DNA from: Alteromonas lipotrueae
GTDB lineage: Bacteria > Pseudomonadota > Gammaproteobacteria > Enterobacterales > Alteromonadaceae
Direction: 5' to 3'
DNA: 64,000 nucleotides
Assembly: GCF_019249215.1 (NCBI RefSeq)
Contig: NZ_JAESDI010000008.1
Span: 124,001 to 188,000, forward strand
The notes under the pieces are model-generated. The model saw only the letters and a program-made list of their open reading frames with translations, did no database searches and was not told the origin of the DNA. Every line of letters starts with the position of its first letter. The stretch's first letter is position 1. A program made the translations under genes and the position numbers. Shown here in pieces: positions 8,802 to 18,041 of the stretch.

Positions 8802-11219
8802 ATGATTAACACTACATTCAAGCTTAACCCACTAGCCCGTGCGCTAGCATTCGGTCTGACGTTGTCAGTGCCTTCAATCGCACTTGCACAAGAGGCTGAA
8901 TCTGCGCCGAAAGACGCTGACGTTGAAAAAATTGAAGTAACAGGCTCTCTGGGCAGTTTGCCTGGTCAAGATGTTGAATCAGTTTTTGGTTTTGGAAAAT
9001 CAATTCTTGAAACACCGCGTTCTGCATCAACGATTTCTCAAGAACAAATGGAGCGTTTTAACGTTTCAGACATTGATGAACTAGTGGCATTTGCTCCTGG
9101 TACATTTACCCAGTCATTCTTTGGTGTAGCTGGTTCACTTGATGTACGTGGTACGCCTGGTGAAACCTATTTCCGTGGCGTTAAACGCCTAGATAACCCA
9201 GGTAACTACCCTACGCCAATTGGTGCTTCAAGCCGAATTGATATTGTTCGTGGTCCAGCATCGCCAATTTACGGCCCGTCTAAAATTGGTGGTTACTTAA
9301 ACTTTAACCCTAAATCTGCCCGTGCTTCATCTGGCCAGTATTTAGAAAAGCCTGAAGGCGCAATCTCTTACACGACGGGTTCGTGGGATAAGAGCGTGTT
9401 AACGGCAGAGGTTGGTGGTCCAGCACAGGTTGGCGATAAAACAGTCGGTTATTACCTGTACGGTGAAGTAGAAAACTCAGATAGTTACTACGAGAACACA
9501 CAAACTGACCAAACTATTTTACAAGCCGCTTTCAACATAGATATTACTGATAACCTTCGTGTTGAATTTGGTGGTATGTACCACGATTACGATGGTAACC
9601 AAGTTGCTGGTTGGAACCGTTTAACACAAGAGCTAATCGACGACGGTACTTATATTACTGGTACTGCACAGCCACTTGATACAGACGGCGACGGCTCAAT
9701 TAGTCACGAAGAGTATGGCGCAGTAAATATTGCGGGTAACAGCTTCTTCTACGTGCCTGGTGCTGCATTTACCGATGATGAAGCCACTGCCCTAATGGCA
9801 CTTGAAAACGTAGGTACTACTACCCTAAGCGGTAGCCAAGTATTGGTTGCACCAGATGACCAATTGGGTAACGAAGCGATTACTTTCTACTTCGATACCA
9901 TCTATTACGCAGACAACTGGGAAATTCGTAACCAGTTCTTCTACGATTCATACGATAACATTAACGAAAATGCGTATGGCTTCTCTCAATTCCACGATAG
10001 CTGGGTAATTGAAGATAAGATTGTTTTCGCTACCGAATATGAAAACGATAGCCTATTAGCACAATTCCAAATTTCTCCGTCAATTCGTTACACCGACTTT
10101 TTACACGGTGATGATTTTACGTACGAGTACTTTAACCGTCGTGACCTAACAATGGCATCATCGGCGCTTGATAGACGCTTGCTTTCTACTCGCTCTGGTA
10201 TGAACTACGATAACTACGATGAAGGTAACTACCTTGATTTAGGTATTGGTGCCATGACCGACCTTACTTGGGATTGGGGCTTAAATCTTGTGCTTGGTGT
10301 ACGTTACGACACCATTGATATCGAAACGACTTCACGTACCGACCTGCTACTTGGCGCAACTGGCGATGAAGTACCTGTATATGCTGAGGATACAGTAGGC
10401 GGTTGGTCTTGGAATACCAGTATTTCATACGAACTTCCGTTTGGCTTAATTCCTTACATCACGGCTGCTGAGCAAGCAACGATTGTTGCGGGTCAAGGTG
10501 CAGAAATTGGTGTTGGCCAACTAGAAGACGGTGCTTTCGATACGTCTGAGTTATTCGAGTTCGGTGTTAAAGGTTCATTGCTAGACGATACCCTTTACTT
10601 TGCACTTTCTTCATTTGAAATGGAAAGAACCGACTTTAGCAGCCAAAACACGGTTACTAACAACACCACAAACAACAAAGGTACTGAATTTGAACTTCGT
10701 TGGGTTGTTAACGAAAACTTAGTGATGTCTGCAGGCTACACGAACATTAAGGTTATTAACCTTACTGCACTTGAAAATGGTAGCCAGTTTGGTTTCCTTG
10801 GTGCTGAAGACTTAACAAGTCTTACCGATCCGTCGCTCGTGTTTGGTGGTAACGTGATTGGCTTGAACTTAATTGGTGAAGGCTTTGCTAACACTGATGC
10901 ACGTAAAGCGGGTATCCCTGAAAACGTGTACACAGTAACGGCAACTTACGACTTCCAAAACGGTTATGCGGCTAACGTGAGTGTAGTTGACGTTGAAGAA
11001 GTAGCTTCTGGCTTCTCTGCTTCGGTAATGCTTCCAGCGTACACGCTAGTGAATGCAGGTGTTTCTTATCAGGCAGATGACTGGTCTGTAAACTTTACTG
11101 TTAAGAACTTAACTGATGAGCGTTATTTCCGCGCTAACTTCCCTGACTTGTTCGGTAGCCAAGTTGTGTTGCCAGAACTACCACGTCATTGGAGCGCGAA
11201 GTTCGCTTATAAGTTCTAA
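8802..11219 (+). CDS. TonB-dependent outer-membrane receptor, probable purine/nucleoside uptake
   Basis: The ATG at 8,802 follows TAGAGGAAAC, a good ribosome binding site; an upstream in-frame start at 8,727 would place 25 charged residues before the signal peptide and is rejected. The 805-residue product has a signal peptide ending ...SIALA|QEAE, a possible TonB box near VEKIEVTG, a plug domain (residues about 60-170, with DVRGTPGETYFRGV and IDIVRGPASPIYGPS) and a barrel ending in phenylalanine after WSAKFAYKF. A perfect EF-hand-type loop, D293-T-D-G-D-G-S-I-S-H-E-E304, lies in a predicted barrel region and is unusual for this family. Substrate is inferred from position between purine genes and from the RutR-like site. 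Confidence 0.88.
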   Translation: MINTTFKLNPLARALAFGLTLSVPSIALAQEAESAPKDADVEKIEVTGSLGSLPGQDVESVFGFGKSILETPRSASTISQEQMERFNVSDIDELVAFAPGTFTQSFFGVAGSLDVRGTPGETYFRGVKRLDNPGNYPTPIGASSRIDIVRGPASPIYGPSKIGGYLNFNPKSARASSGQYLEKPEGAISYTTGSWDKSVLTAEVGGPAQVGDKTVGYYLYGEVENSDSYYENTQTDQTILQAAFNIDITDNLRVEFGGMYHDYDGNQVAGWNRLTQELIDDGTYITGTAQPLDTDGDGSISHEEYGAVNIAGNSFFYVPGAAFTDDEATALMALENVGTTTLSGSQVLVAPDDQLGNEAITFYFDTIYYADNWEIRNQFFYDSYDNINENAYGFSQFHDSWVIEDKIVFATEYENDSLLAQFQISPSIRYTDFLHGDDFTYEYFNRRDLTMASSALDRRLLSTRSGMNYDNYDEGNYLDLGIGAMTDLTWDWGLNLVLGVRYDTIDIETTSRTDLLLGATGDEVPVYAEDTVGGWSWNTSISYELPFGLIPYITAAEQATIVAGQGAEIGVGQLEDGAFDTSELFEFGVKGSLLDDTLYFALSSFEMERTDFSSQNTVTNNTTNNKGTEFELRWVVNENLVMSAGYTNIKVINLTALENGSQFGFLGAEDLTSLTDPSLVFGGNVIGLNLIGEGFANTDARKAGIPENVYTVTATYDFQNGYAANVSVVDVEEVASGFSASVMLPAYTLVNAGVSYQADDWSVNFTVKNLTDERYFRANFPDLFGSQVVLPELPRHWSAKFAYKF

Positions 11220-11257
11220 GACACTGCATTATAAGCTGTTGTAATAAAAAATGTTAT

Positions 11258-11294
11258 AAAGGTAAATCTACCCTCGTAGATTTACCTTTTTTTA
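11258..11294 (+). terminator. Intrinsic terminator between receptor and nucleoside-protein genes
   Basis: A perfect 10-bp stem (GGTAAATCTA/TAGATTTACC) with a 6-nt loop is followed by a run of seven T. It begins 39 bp after the receptor stop and ends about 20 bp before the next gene. It should reduce read-through, so the following gene is either expressed at a lower level from the same promoter or has a start site not seen here. Confidence 0.8.
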
Positions 11295-11315
11295 TACCTA
11301 AGAGGACAATTATTA

Positions 11316-12398
11316 ATGCGCTATTTTGCTAATGCTATTCTCGCCCTTTCTTTTTTCGCTTCTGCTGGTCACTGCGCTGAAACAACCGATACTTCCCCTA
11401 TTGAGATTAAAGCCGTTGTGGTTGCCATGTTTGAAATTGGTGAAGACGAAGGTGACAAACCTGGTGAATTCCAACTTTGGAAAAAAGGCCAAAAGCTTTC
11501 AACCCGCTATGCCCTGCCCCATGCTCACCATGATATTTTTGTTAATGAAGAAACCGGGGTATTAGGTATTGTAACGGGAATGGGTATAGCCCGCGCCTCG
11601 GCTGCTATTATGGCACTTGGTCTAGATCCTAGATTCGACTTAACGCATGCTTACTGGCTTGTAGCCGGTATTGCAGGTATGGATCCTGCTGACGGCACCA
11701 TTGGCTCTGCAGTATGGACTGACTATGTGGTTGACGGCGATCTTGCTCATCAAATTGATGCACGTGAAATTCCAAGTGACTGGAAAACGGGCTACTTCCC
11801 GCTTTTCACTCACTCACCTTATGCTAACGCCGCATCGGTAAACCCAGAACAAGCGCCTAACGGCGAGGTTTACATTTTAAATGCCAGTTTAAGAGACTGG
11901 GCGTTTAACCTTACAAAAGATACAGCGTTACCCAATACACCCGCCATGGATAAATTGCGCGCGACTTATACGGGGTACCCTAATGCCCTTGCTGCCCCAA
12001 CCATTATGACGGGTTCACATTTATCGGCATCTACATTTTGGCACGGCAAATTACTTAATGACTGGGCTAACGATTGGGTGGGCTACTGGACACAAAGCAA
12101 AGGTAACTTTGTCACGTCAGGCATGGAAGATTCAGCCACCTTACAAGCGCTTACTTACTTAGACAATGCTAACTTGGTTGATAAAGACCGTGTACTTATT
12201 CTTCGTACTGCCAGTAACTTTACCATGCAACCTGCAGGTTTGACCGCAGCGAAAAATCTTGAGCTAGAGAGTTCAGGGGAAGGCTACGCGGCATTGCAGT
12301 CGGCAGTAGAAGCAGCATACGCTGTAGGCGCTGTGGTTATTGAAGAAATTACAAAAAACTGGGATACAGTGAAAACTGACATGCCGGTTAAGCAATAG
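11316..12398 (+). CDS. Signal-peptide-bearing 'purine nucleoside permease' (NUP) family protein
   Basis: A 360-residue protein with a clear signal peptide (MRYFANAILALSFFASAGHC|AE) and no later membrane segment. Motifs such as GVLGIVTGMGIARASAAIMALG, the HAYWLVAGIAGMDP segment and GSAVWTDYVVDGDLAHQIDAREI place it in the NUP family, whose fold is related to nucleoside phosphorylases. Despite the family name, a soluble exported protein cannot itself be a permease. Binding or cleavage of nucleosides in the periplasm is more likely; that is inference. It has a good AGAGGA ribosome binding site and sits behind a terminator downstream of the TonB receptor. Together with the exported deaminase at 5,699 it suggests extracytoplasmic nucleoside processing. 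Confidence 0.8.
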   Translation: MRYFANAILALSFFASAGHCAETTDTSPIEIKAVVVAMFEIGEDEGDKPGEFQLWKKGQKLSTRYALPHAHHDIFVNEETGVLGIVTGMGIARASAAIMALGLDPRFDLTHAYWLVAGIAGMDPADGTIGSAVWTDYVVDGDLAHQIDAREIPSDWKTGYFPLFTHSPYANAASVNPEQAPNGEVYILNASLRDWAFNLTKDTALPNTPAMDKLRATYTGYPNALAAPTIMTGSHLSASTFWHGKLLNDWANDWVGYWTQSKGNFVTSGMEDSATLQALTYLDNANLVDKDRVLILRTASNFTMQPAGLTAAKNLELESSGEGYAALQSAVEAAYAVGAVVIEEITKNWDTVKTDMPVKQ

Positions 12399-12416
12399 TC
12401 AAAAAATGAATATTAG

Positions 12417-12439
12417 GTGACAGCGGGGCCCGCTGTCAC
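12417..12439. terminator. Inverted repeat between convergent genes
   Basis: A near-perfect 23-bp GC-rich inverted repeat (GTGACAGC...GCTGTCAC) lies between the convergent NUP gene and hybrid kinase gene and includes the kinase stop codon. Neither side has a long T run, so it may act as a weak bidirectional terminator or a 3'-end stabiliser. Confidence 0.45.
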
Positions 12440-14448
12440 TGATGCATTTCAAGTGACTTACTTAGCAAGGCTTTCTTAAGTTCTAACGTGACTTTGCGTT
12501 GGTCGACTGGTTTACATAAAAACGCTGACATTCCCGCCTCTGTACACGCTTTTCTGTCATCTTCTGACGTATTAGCCGTAACTGCAATAATGCTACCTTG
12601 GCTGTGCATCAACCCCTCTTCAAGTATGACTTTGGTGGCTGACACCCCATCAAGCACCGGCATAGCACAATCCATGAAAATAAGGTCGTAGTCTTTTTCT
12701 CTGGCTTTCTGTACTGCAACTTCACCATCTTCAGCTTCATCGGCAATAAAGTTATATTTTTCCAACATTGAAGTAAGCACAATGCGGTTAATATCGTTAT
12801 CGTCCACCACCAGAATAGACAATGGGATAGTGAGTAAACTAGATGGTAGGGCATCGTCGTGGTCAAGCAGGCCTTGTTTAGCATCTGTCAGGGTGACAGG
12901 AAGGACAATATCAAAGGTAGTGCCTACATTCCTTTCAGAGCGAATATCTATCTCGCCATCCATTTTGTCAACTAGCTGTTTTACGATAGAAAGCCCTAAG
13001 CCTGTTCCACTGCCTTTAATTGCCGATTGCTTTTGCCCTTGTATGAAAGGAGTGAACAACGAGGTTTTAGTGACCTCATCCATTCCCTCCCCCGTATCTT
13101 CTATAGAAATAAGCAAGTTAGGCTCAGTTAACGCTTCTCTAAGTGTTAACTGGATGGAAATGTGCCCTCGTGAAGTAAACTTAATGGCGTTGTGCAGTAA
13201 CTTAGAAATAATTTGCCCTATTCTATTGGCATCACCATTTATATAGGTATTCTCGGGGAACGACAAAACCGCGTATAAACGAAGGCCTTTTTCTTTGCAC
13301 AAGGATTTAAATACATCAATCAACTCTTCTGCCATTGCACGCACGCAGAAGTGACTTTTCTTCAGTACAAGCTCGCCACTGGAAATTTCAGTGTAGTCTA
13401 AAACATCATCTATTAGCAGCAGTAAGCGGCTGGCGCTCTTAAGTGCTAAATCCGTTTTTCGCTCTCGAATATTCACTCGCTGCTCGAACTTTATGGCCTG
13501 TAGCATTCCCGTAATACCATTTAGCGGCGTTCTTAATTCATGACTGATACGAGATAACAAGTGACCCCGCTCTTTAAATGCAGCTTCTGCGTCTTTCTGT
13601 CTTTCCTCAAGTTCCAAGCGAAGCTTTACCGGCTTATCAACATTTTGAAACGTACCGAAAAGCCGAACACAATGACCTTCAAACATTTCAACCATACCGT
13701 GGTTTTCTACCCACACCGGGTTTCCCTTTGCGGTAATTATCTGCAAGGTAGCGGTCCATGGTTCGCCTGTTTCTATCGCGTGATTAACCAACCTTGTAAT
13801 TTCATCGCGATCTGCCCCCTCTTTATAAAACTCAATTGCTGAGCCAAGTTCTGGCGTATAATTTTGAGGCACTTCATGAATAACACGGGTTTGAGAAGAC
13901 CAAAAAAGTGCATTGTCGGCAATATCAACTTCCCATACACCTATGTTTGCCACTGACTGCAACTTTTCAAATAACTCAGCATGTTTGATTGAATTATCGT
14001 CTGCTCCACGTTCTTTTTGTAAAACGCTTTCTAGCCAGTTATCAAGTAACGATAACTTCCCTTTATCGAAAGAAAAATCTATACCTTCCACACTGTTTAC
14101 CAGCATTAACACAAGGTGATAGTTACCAACACGATGAACACGGCCAATAATATAGTTTTTCGCCGATAAATTTTGCTCTGCCCACTGCTTAACCTCACCG
14201 CAGCTTGCGAACTGGCCAGCCGGAAGGGAGGTTATATCAACAGGAAAAGGGGGTAGGAGTAGTTGGTTAGGTGCAAGAGAAACATCGGCTTTGGCGATCA
14301 CGTCGATATGTTCGCAAGTAACATGTAAAAGTATACCTTGCTGCATGGATAATATGTCGCAACCGGATTTAAGCACTTTCTCGAAGTTAAGTACCGTCGA
14401 TGAAACGGAAATAGGGTACTTTTCTTTACTATTGAATTGTTGAGACAT
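12436..14448 (-). CDS. Hybrid histidine kinase (GAF-like/PAS-HisKA-HATPase-REC)
   Basis: A 670-residue cytoplasmic kinase without signal peptide or membrane segments. The first 150 or so residues may be a GAF-like sensor; a PAS/PAC domain follows (about 160-280, ending near VRLFGTFQNV). The dimerisation domain carries H303 (SHELRTPLNG). ATP-binding motifs are GDANRIGQIISKLLHNA, EDTGEGMD and GTGLGLSIV. The C-terminal receiver has acceptor D593 (FMDCAMPVLDG). Soluble hybrid kinases of this design usually pass phosphate through an Hpt protein, and a free Hpt protein is encoded nearby at 18,042. Two REC-containing cyclic-di-GMP proteins lie upstream on the same strand. The input signal is unknown; the location within a purine locus makes a purine-linked signal possible but unproven. 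Confidence 0.88.
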   Translation of the reverse strand: MSQQFNSKEKYPISVSSTVLNFEKVLKSGCDILSMQQGILLHVTCEHIDVIAKADVSLAPNQLLLPPFPVDITSLPAGQFASCGEVKQWAEQNLSAKNYIIGRVHRVGNYHLVLMLVNSVEGIDFSFDKGKLSLLDNWLESVLQKERGADDNSIKHAELFEKLQSVANIGVWEVDIADNALFWSSQTRVIHEVPQNYTPELGSAIEFYKEGADRDEITRLVNHAIETGEPWTATLQIITAKGNPVWVENHGMVEMFEGHCVRLFGTFQNVDKPVKLRLELEERQKDAEAAFKERGHLLSRISHELRTPLNGITGMLQAIKFEQRVNIRERKTDLALKSASRLLLLIDDVLDYTEISSGELVLKKSHFCVRAMAEELIDVFKSLCKEKGLRLYAVLSFPENTYINGDANRIGQIISKLLHNAIKFTSRGHISIQLTLREALTEPNLLISIEDTGEGMDEVTKTSLFTPFIQGQKQSAIKGSGTGLGLSIVKQLVDKMDGEIDIRSERNVGTTFDIVLPVTLTDAKQGLLDHDDALPSSLLTIPLSILVVDDNDINRIVLTSMLEKYNFIADEAEDGEVAVQKAREKDYDLIFMDCAMPVLDGVSATKVILEEGLMHSQGSIIAVTANTSEDDRKACTEAGMSAFLCKPVDQRKVTLELKKALLSKSLEMHQ

Positions 14449-14593
14449 AGCAAACCGCCATCAAAATCAAGAAGCCCCCTGAGGGTCAGAAGAGCCACTA
14501 CAGTTTTTACACTGCTCCATTACGGCAATGATAGTGGTTATTTCAAATAAAAAAAATTAAACAATAGGCTAGTTGTGAAAAGGGTAACACCAT

Positions 14594-15511
14594 TTAACCG
14601 ATAGCGCGGTTACGCCCAGCCTCTTTGGCTTCGAAGAGAAAAATATCAGCTGACTCTATAAGAGAAGATACACCATTATCTTGCAATTCATTAGCAGCTC
14701 TCACCGCAAAACCCGCGCTGAGGCTTAGCTTCCCCCCCTTGCCGGCATAATGCGTGATATTCTCACTTCTTATTGCAGCCACAATGTCTTCAGCAATTTT
14801 CTTAACCCCGTTCATGTCGGTGTAAGGTAATACCAGCATAAACTCTTCACCACCAAATCGAATGGCTGCATCTTTGGGACGGCGCGCATGCTCACCAATA
14901 ACCCCTGCCACTTGTTGAAGGCAGATATCCCCTTGAAGGTGACCATAATTATCGTTATAGAGTTTGAAAAAATCGATATCCATCATGATGATACCGACAG
15001 TTCCATGGTCGCGAGCAACTTGCTTTACTAATAATGGAATTTCATTACTTAAGTACAGTCGGTTGTATAAGCCTGTTAACTGATCGTGAAAGGTCATTCT
15101 TTCAAGCAAATCTGTACGTAGCTTACCTTGCAAGTGGTTTTTTATGCGATGCACTAGTGTAGAGGCGGTAACCGGCTTCAACACAAAATCTGAGGCCCCC
15201 ACTTCCCAACACTCATTTTCGGTTTCAACGTCAATAGTAGAGGTAACAAAAATAACAGGTATGTGGGCTGATTCAGTGCTTTCTTTTAAAGTACGACATA
15301 CGGTAAGACCGTCAATATCAGGCATGTTCATATCTAACAGAATGAGGTCAGGCTTGTGTATAGCACAATGGCCAATTGCCTCTTTGCCGTTTGAAGCAGC
15401 AATGCAGGTAACGAAAGGCTCGAGTATGGAGGTAAGAAGCATTCTGCTAATAGGCTCATCATCGACCACGAGTACCTTACATGCCGAGTATGGTTTTAGT
15501 TCTAACTGCAT
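14594..15511 (-). CDS. Response regulator with GGDEF output (diguanylate cyclase)
   Basis: A 305-residue REC-GGDEF protein of the WspR/PleD type. The receiver has acceptor D60 (LLDMNMPDIDG) and the conserved lysine in VLKPVTA. The catalytic loop is intact as GGEEF (220-224), with substrate-side residues in DIDFFKLYNDNYGH. The inhibitory I-site motif RPKD (211-214) sits exactly five residues before the loop, so product inhibition by cyclic-di-GMP is expected. Phosphorylation from the neighbouring hybrid kinase via Hpt is a natural hypothesis. It lies 145 bp upstream of the kinase gene on the same strand, which is long enough for separate transcription. Confidence 0.9.
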   Translation of the reverse strand: MQLELKPYSACKVLVVDDEPISRMLLTSILEPFVTCIAASNGKEAIGHCAIHKPDLILLDMNMPDIDGLTVCRTLKESTESAHIPVIFVTSTIDVETENECWEVGASDFVLKPVTASTLVHRIKNHLQGKLRTDLLERMTFHDQLTGLYNRLYLSNEIPLLVKQVARDHGTVGIIMMDIDFFKLYNDNYGHLQGDICLQQVAGVIGEHARRPKDAAIRFGGEEFMLVLPYTDMNGVKKIAEDIVAAIRSENITHYAGKGGKLSLSAGFAVRAANELQDNGVSSLIESADIFLFEAKEAGRNRAIG

Positions 15512-15638
15512 AAATTTAACAGGACTATCTTAAGAAATTGAGGGGCAAACCGTAGTAGTCTCATATTACAACATTACTTACGGGATATTAACCCAAAAAG
15601 GAGAAACTTCCATCTTTTCATATTTTTAAAATTTACTG

Positions 15639-17747
15639 TTACGTCATTATTGTCGTTTGATTTAAAAACCGTGTGGTAAATTCATTTTCTGATATCGGCT
15701 TACACATGTAGTAGCCTTGACCATATTCACAGCCTAACTGCCTAAGCGTATGAAACTGCAATTCGGTTTCAAGCCCCTCTGCCACTAGAATCATATTAAG
15801 ACAATTGGCGAGACGAACAATAGCAGTCACAATATCAAGCGCTTGGGGTTCGTTATCCATATCTTTTACGAACGATCGGTCAATTTTAAGTACGTTTAAA
15901 GGAAACTGACGTAAGTAGGATAAGCTTGAGTAGCCGGTGCCAAAATCGTCTAGTGCTAACGTAAGCCCTAATGAGGACAACGCCAGTAACATATTTCGCG
16001 TTAGGTCGAAATCGGCCATTAGTGCTGACTCTGTTACCTCTAGCTCTAACAACTTTGGGTCGATTCCGGTCGAGACAATGACTTCTTCAACTTCTTTCGC
16101 AAAGCTAGGGTTTGCTATTTGCTGTGCTGACACATTAACCGCAATTTTAAGCGGTTTATTCGCTTCAACACACTTAGCAATAAACTCACAGCTTTTTACC
16201 AAAACTTGCTTACCTAGGCGGTGAATTAACCCCGTTTCTTCAGACAGCGGAATAAATTCATCTGGTGAAACAATACCACCATCGTCATCAATCAATCTAA
16301 CGAGGCTTTCTGCGCCAACGACTTTGTTTAAGTTTAAATCATATTTAGGTTGAAAAAATAATGCCAAGCTGTTGTTATCAAGTGCTGTGCGAAGCTTTAC
16401 TTCCATTTCAACTCGTTTGCGCATAGCCAGTTGAAGATCTTTCGAGAAGAAACTGAACTTGTCTTTACCAGTCGCTTTCGCGCGATACATGGCAGTGTCT
16501 GCATGCCGCATCATTTCTTCTGCACTAGAAGCATCTTGAGGGAACAAGCTAATACCAATGCTCAAACTAAGTTGGTGATGCCGACCATCAATGTGAATAG
16601 GCTCCCTTGCACTTTGCAAACAACTCATTGCCACCCCATCGGCACTTAAACCACTACCTACATCGGCTAATAAACATGCAAATTCATCCCCACCAACCCG
16701 CGCTAACGTTGCAGACTTACCGCATGCTTGTTGAAGGCGCTTCGATATAGATAAAATAATGGAGTCGCCGACTTTGTGGCCGAGCGCGTCGTTTAAATAT
16801 TTGAAATTATCAATATCTATTAGTAACAGTGCGATACTTGGCTGTGCCGTGTCGGTGCGATGAATACACTGAACAATTCTGTCGTGCAATAACACGCGAT
16901 TAGGCAGGCCGGTAAGTTGATCATGATTAGTGACATGGGTCATTTGTACAGCCATTGCCACAGATTCAGACACGTCTTGGAATACAACCACGGCCCCTTT
17001 GACGTTTCCTTGCGTGTCTAAAATAGGGGATGCTGTATCTTCTACCCTACACTCTTTACCTTGCTTGCTAACTAACTTTACGTTGAACGCCATAGCAACA
17101 GGCCGCTTAACCTTCATGGTATATAACGCTGGGTTAATCACTTCAGCATTAGTCGTGGCATCTCGTAACTCCATAATGTCATCCACCATTCGCCCGCACG
17201 CTTCAAACTCATTAAAGCCAGTTAAGCGCTGAGCAACCGGGTTAATAAAAGTCACAAGACCTTCTGCGTCTGTGGCAATAACCCCATCAGCGATAGCATT
17301 AAGTGTAATATTTAGCTGCTCTTTTTCTTCGAGTACTCTTTCGTTATAAGTAGATAACTGTGATTTTTGGCGTTGCATTAGCAGGTGATTCTTTACCCGC
17401 ATCCTACAAATTTCGATATCAATGGGCTTAGCAATAAAATCAATAGCACCCAATGCGAGTGCTTTTCGCTCATTTTCACTGTCGGTAAACGATGTAACAA
17501 AGAGTATCGGAATTTCTCGTAAACCCAAATCAGCCTTAACTGCCCTACAGATGTCAAACCCTGACCGCTTAGGCATACTGATATCAAGAACAATTAAATC
17601 GGGTTTATGAATTTGGACAAGTTGAAGGGCTTCTTGACTGTCGCTGGTACTAATTACGTTCGCTAAGCTACTTACAGCCGATTCTAAAATGACAATATTT
17701 ACAGGTTCGTCATCAACAATAAGCACTTTTTGCGCACGCATATCCAT
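15639..17747 (-). CDS. REC-PAS-GGDEF-EAL cyclic-di-GMP enzyme
   Basis: A 702-residue protein. The N-terminal receiver has D55 (VLDISMPKRSG), followed by a PAS domain (about 145-265, VTFINPVAQRLTGF to VFQDVSESV). The GGDEF domain has an intact GGDEF loop (ARVGGDEFACLL), but no RxxD I-site at the usual spacing. The C-terminal EAL domain has ESL in place of EAL, plus DDFGTGYSSLSYLR and LKIDRSFV, so the phosphodiesterase residues look complete. It could be bifunctional or use GGDEF for GTP sensing. It is the most upstream gene of the minus-strand signalling block, 127 bp before the REC-GGDEF gene. Confidence 0.9.
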   Translation of the reverse strand: MDMRAQKVLIVDDEPVNIVILESAVSSLANVISTSDSQEALQLVQIHKPDLIVLDISMPKRSGFDICRAVKADLGLREIPILFVTSFTDSENERKALALGAIDFIAKPIDIEICRMRVKNHLLMQRQKSQLSTYNERVLEEKEQLNITLNAIADGVIATDAEGLVTFINPVAQRLTGFNEFEACGRMVDDIMELRDATTNAEVINPALYTMKVKRPVAMAFNVKLVSKQGKECRVEDTASPILDTQGNVKGAVVVFQDVSESVAMAVQMTHVTNHDQLTGLPNRVLLHDRIVQCIHRTDTAQPSIALLLIDIDNFKYLNDALGHKVGDSIILSISKRLQQACGKSATLARVGGDEFACLLADVGSGLSADGVAMSCLQSAREPIHIDGRHHQLSLSIGISLFPQDASSAEEMMRHADTAMYRAKATGKDKFSFFSKDLQLAMRKRVEMEVKLRTALDNNSLALFFQPKYDLNLNKVVGAESLVRLIDDDGGIVSPDEFIPLSEETGLIHRLGKQVLVKSCEFIAKCVEANKPLKIAVNVSAQQIANPSFAKEVEEVIVSTGIDPKLLELEVTESALMADFDLTRNMLLALSSLGLTLALDDFGTGYSSLSYLRQFPLNVLKIDRSFVKDMDNEPQALDIVTAIVRLANCLNMILVAEGLETELQFHTLRQLGCEYGQGYYMCKPISENEFTTRFLNQTTIMT

Positions 17748-18041
17748 AGCTGTCGTTTTTCCTATTTACTTTTTTCTCTATTTAGTATCGACTACGTTAT
17801 ACTTTTTGTTATTAGCCTTTAGTATATATTCGTCTATGCTAATATTATTAGTATTGCGATAATAGATTATGTACGCAAGGCTTAACTGATAAATCAACGT
17901 GTACAGCAAATACTATCACAACCACAAAGAGAAACTTAAAGGTGAATTTAATAAAACAATAGACAACCTTACTTTAAATAGCTCCACAATTAAATTTTAA
18001 ATTTAAGTTTTAACTGTAAATTAACTACTTACACTTTTTAA

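Noticed and set aside
12782-13246. 154-codon plus-strand frame opposite the hybrid kinase gene
   Set aside because: It is a Ser-rich antisense shadow of a strongly supported kinase domain.
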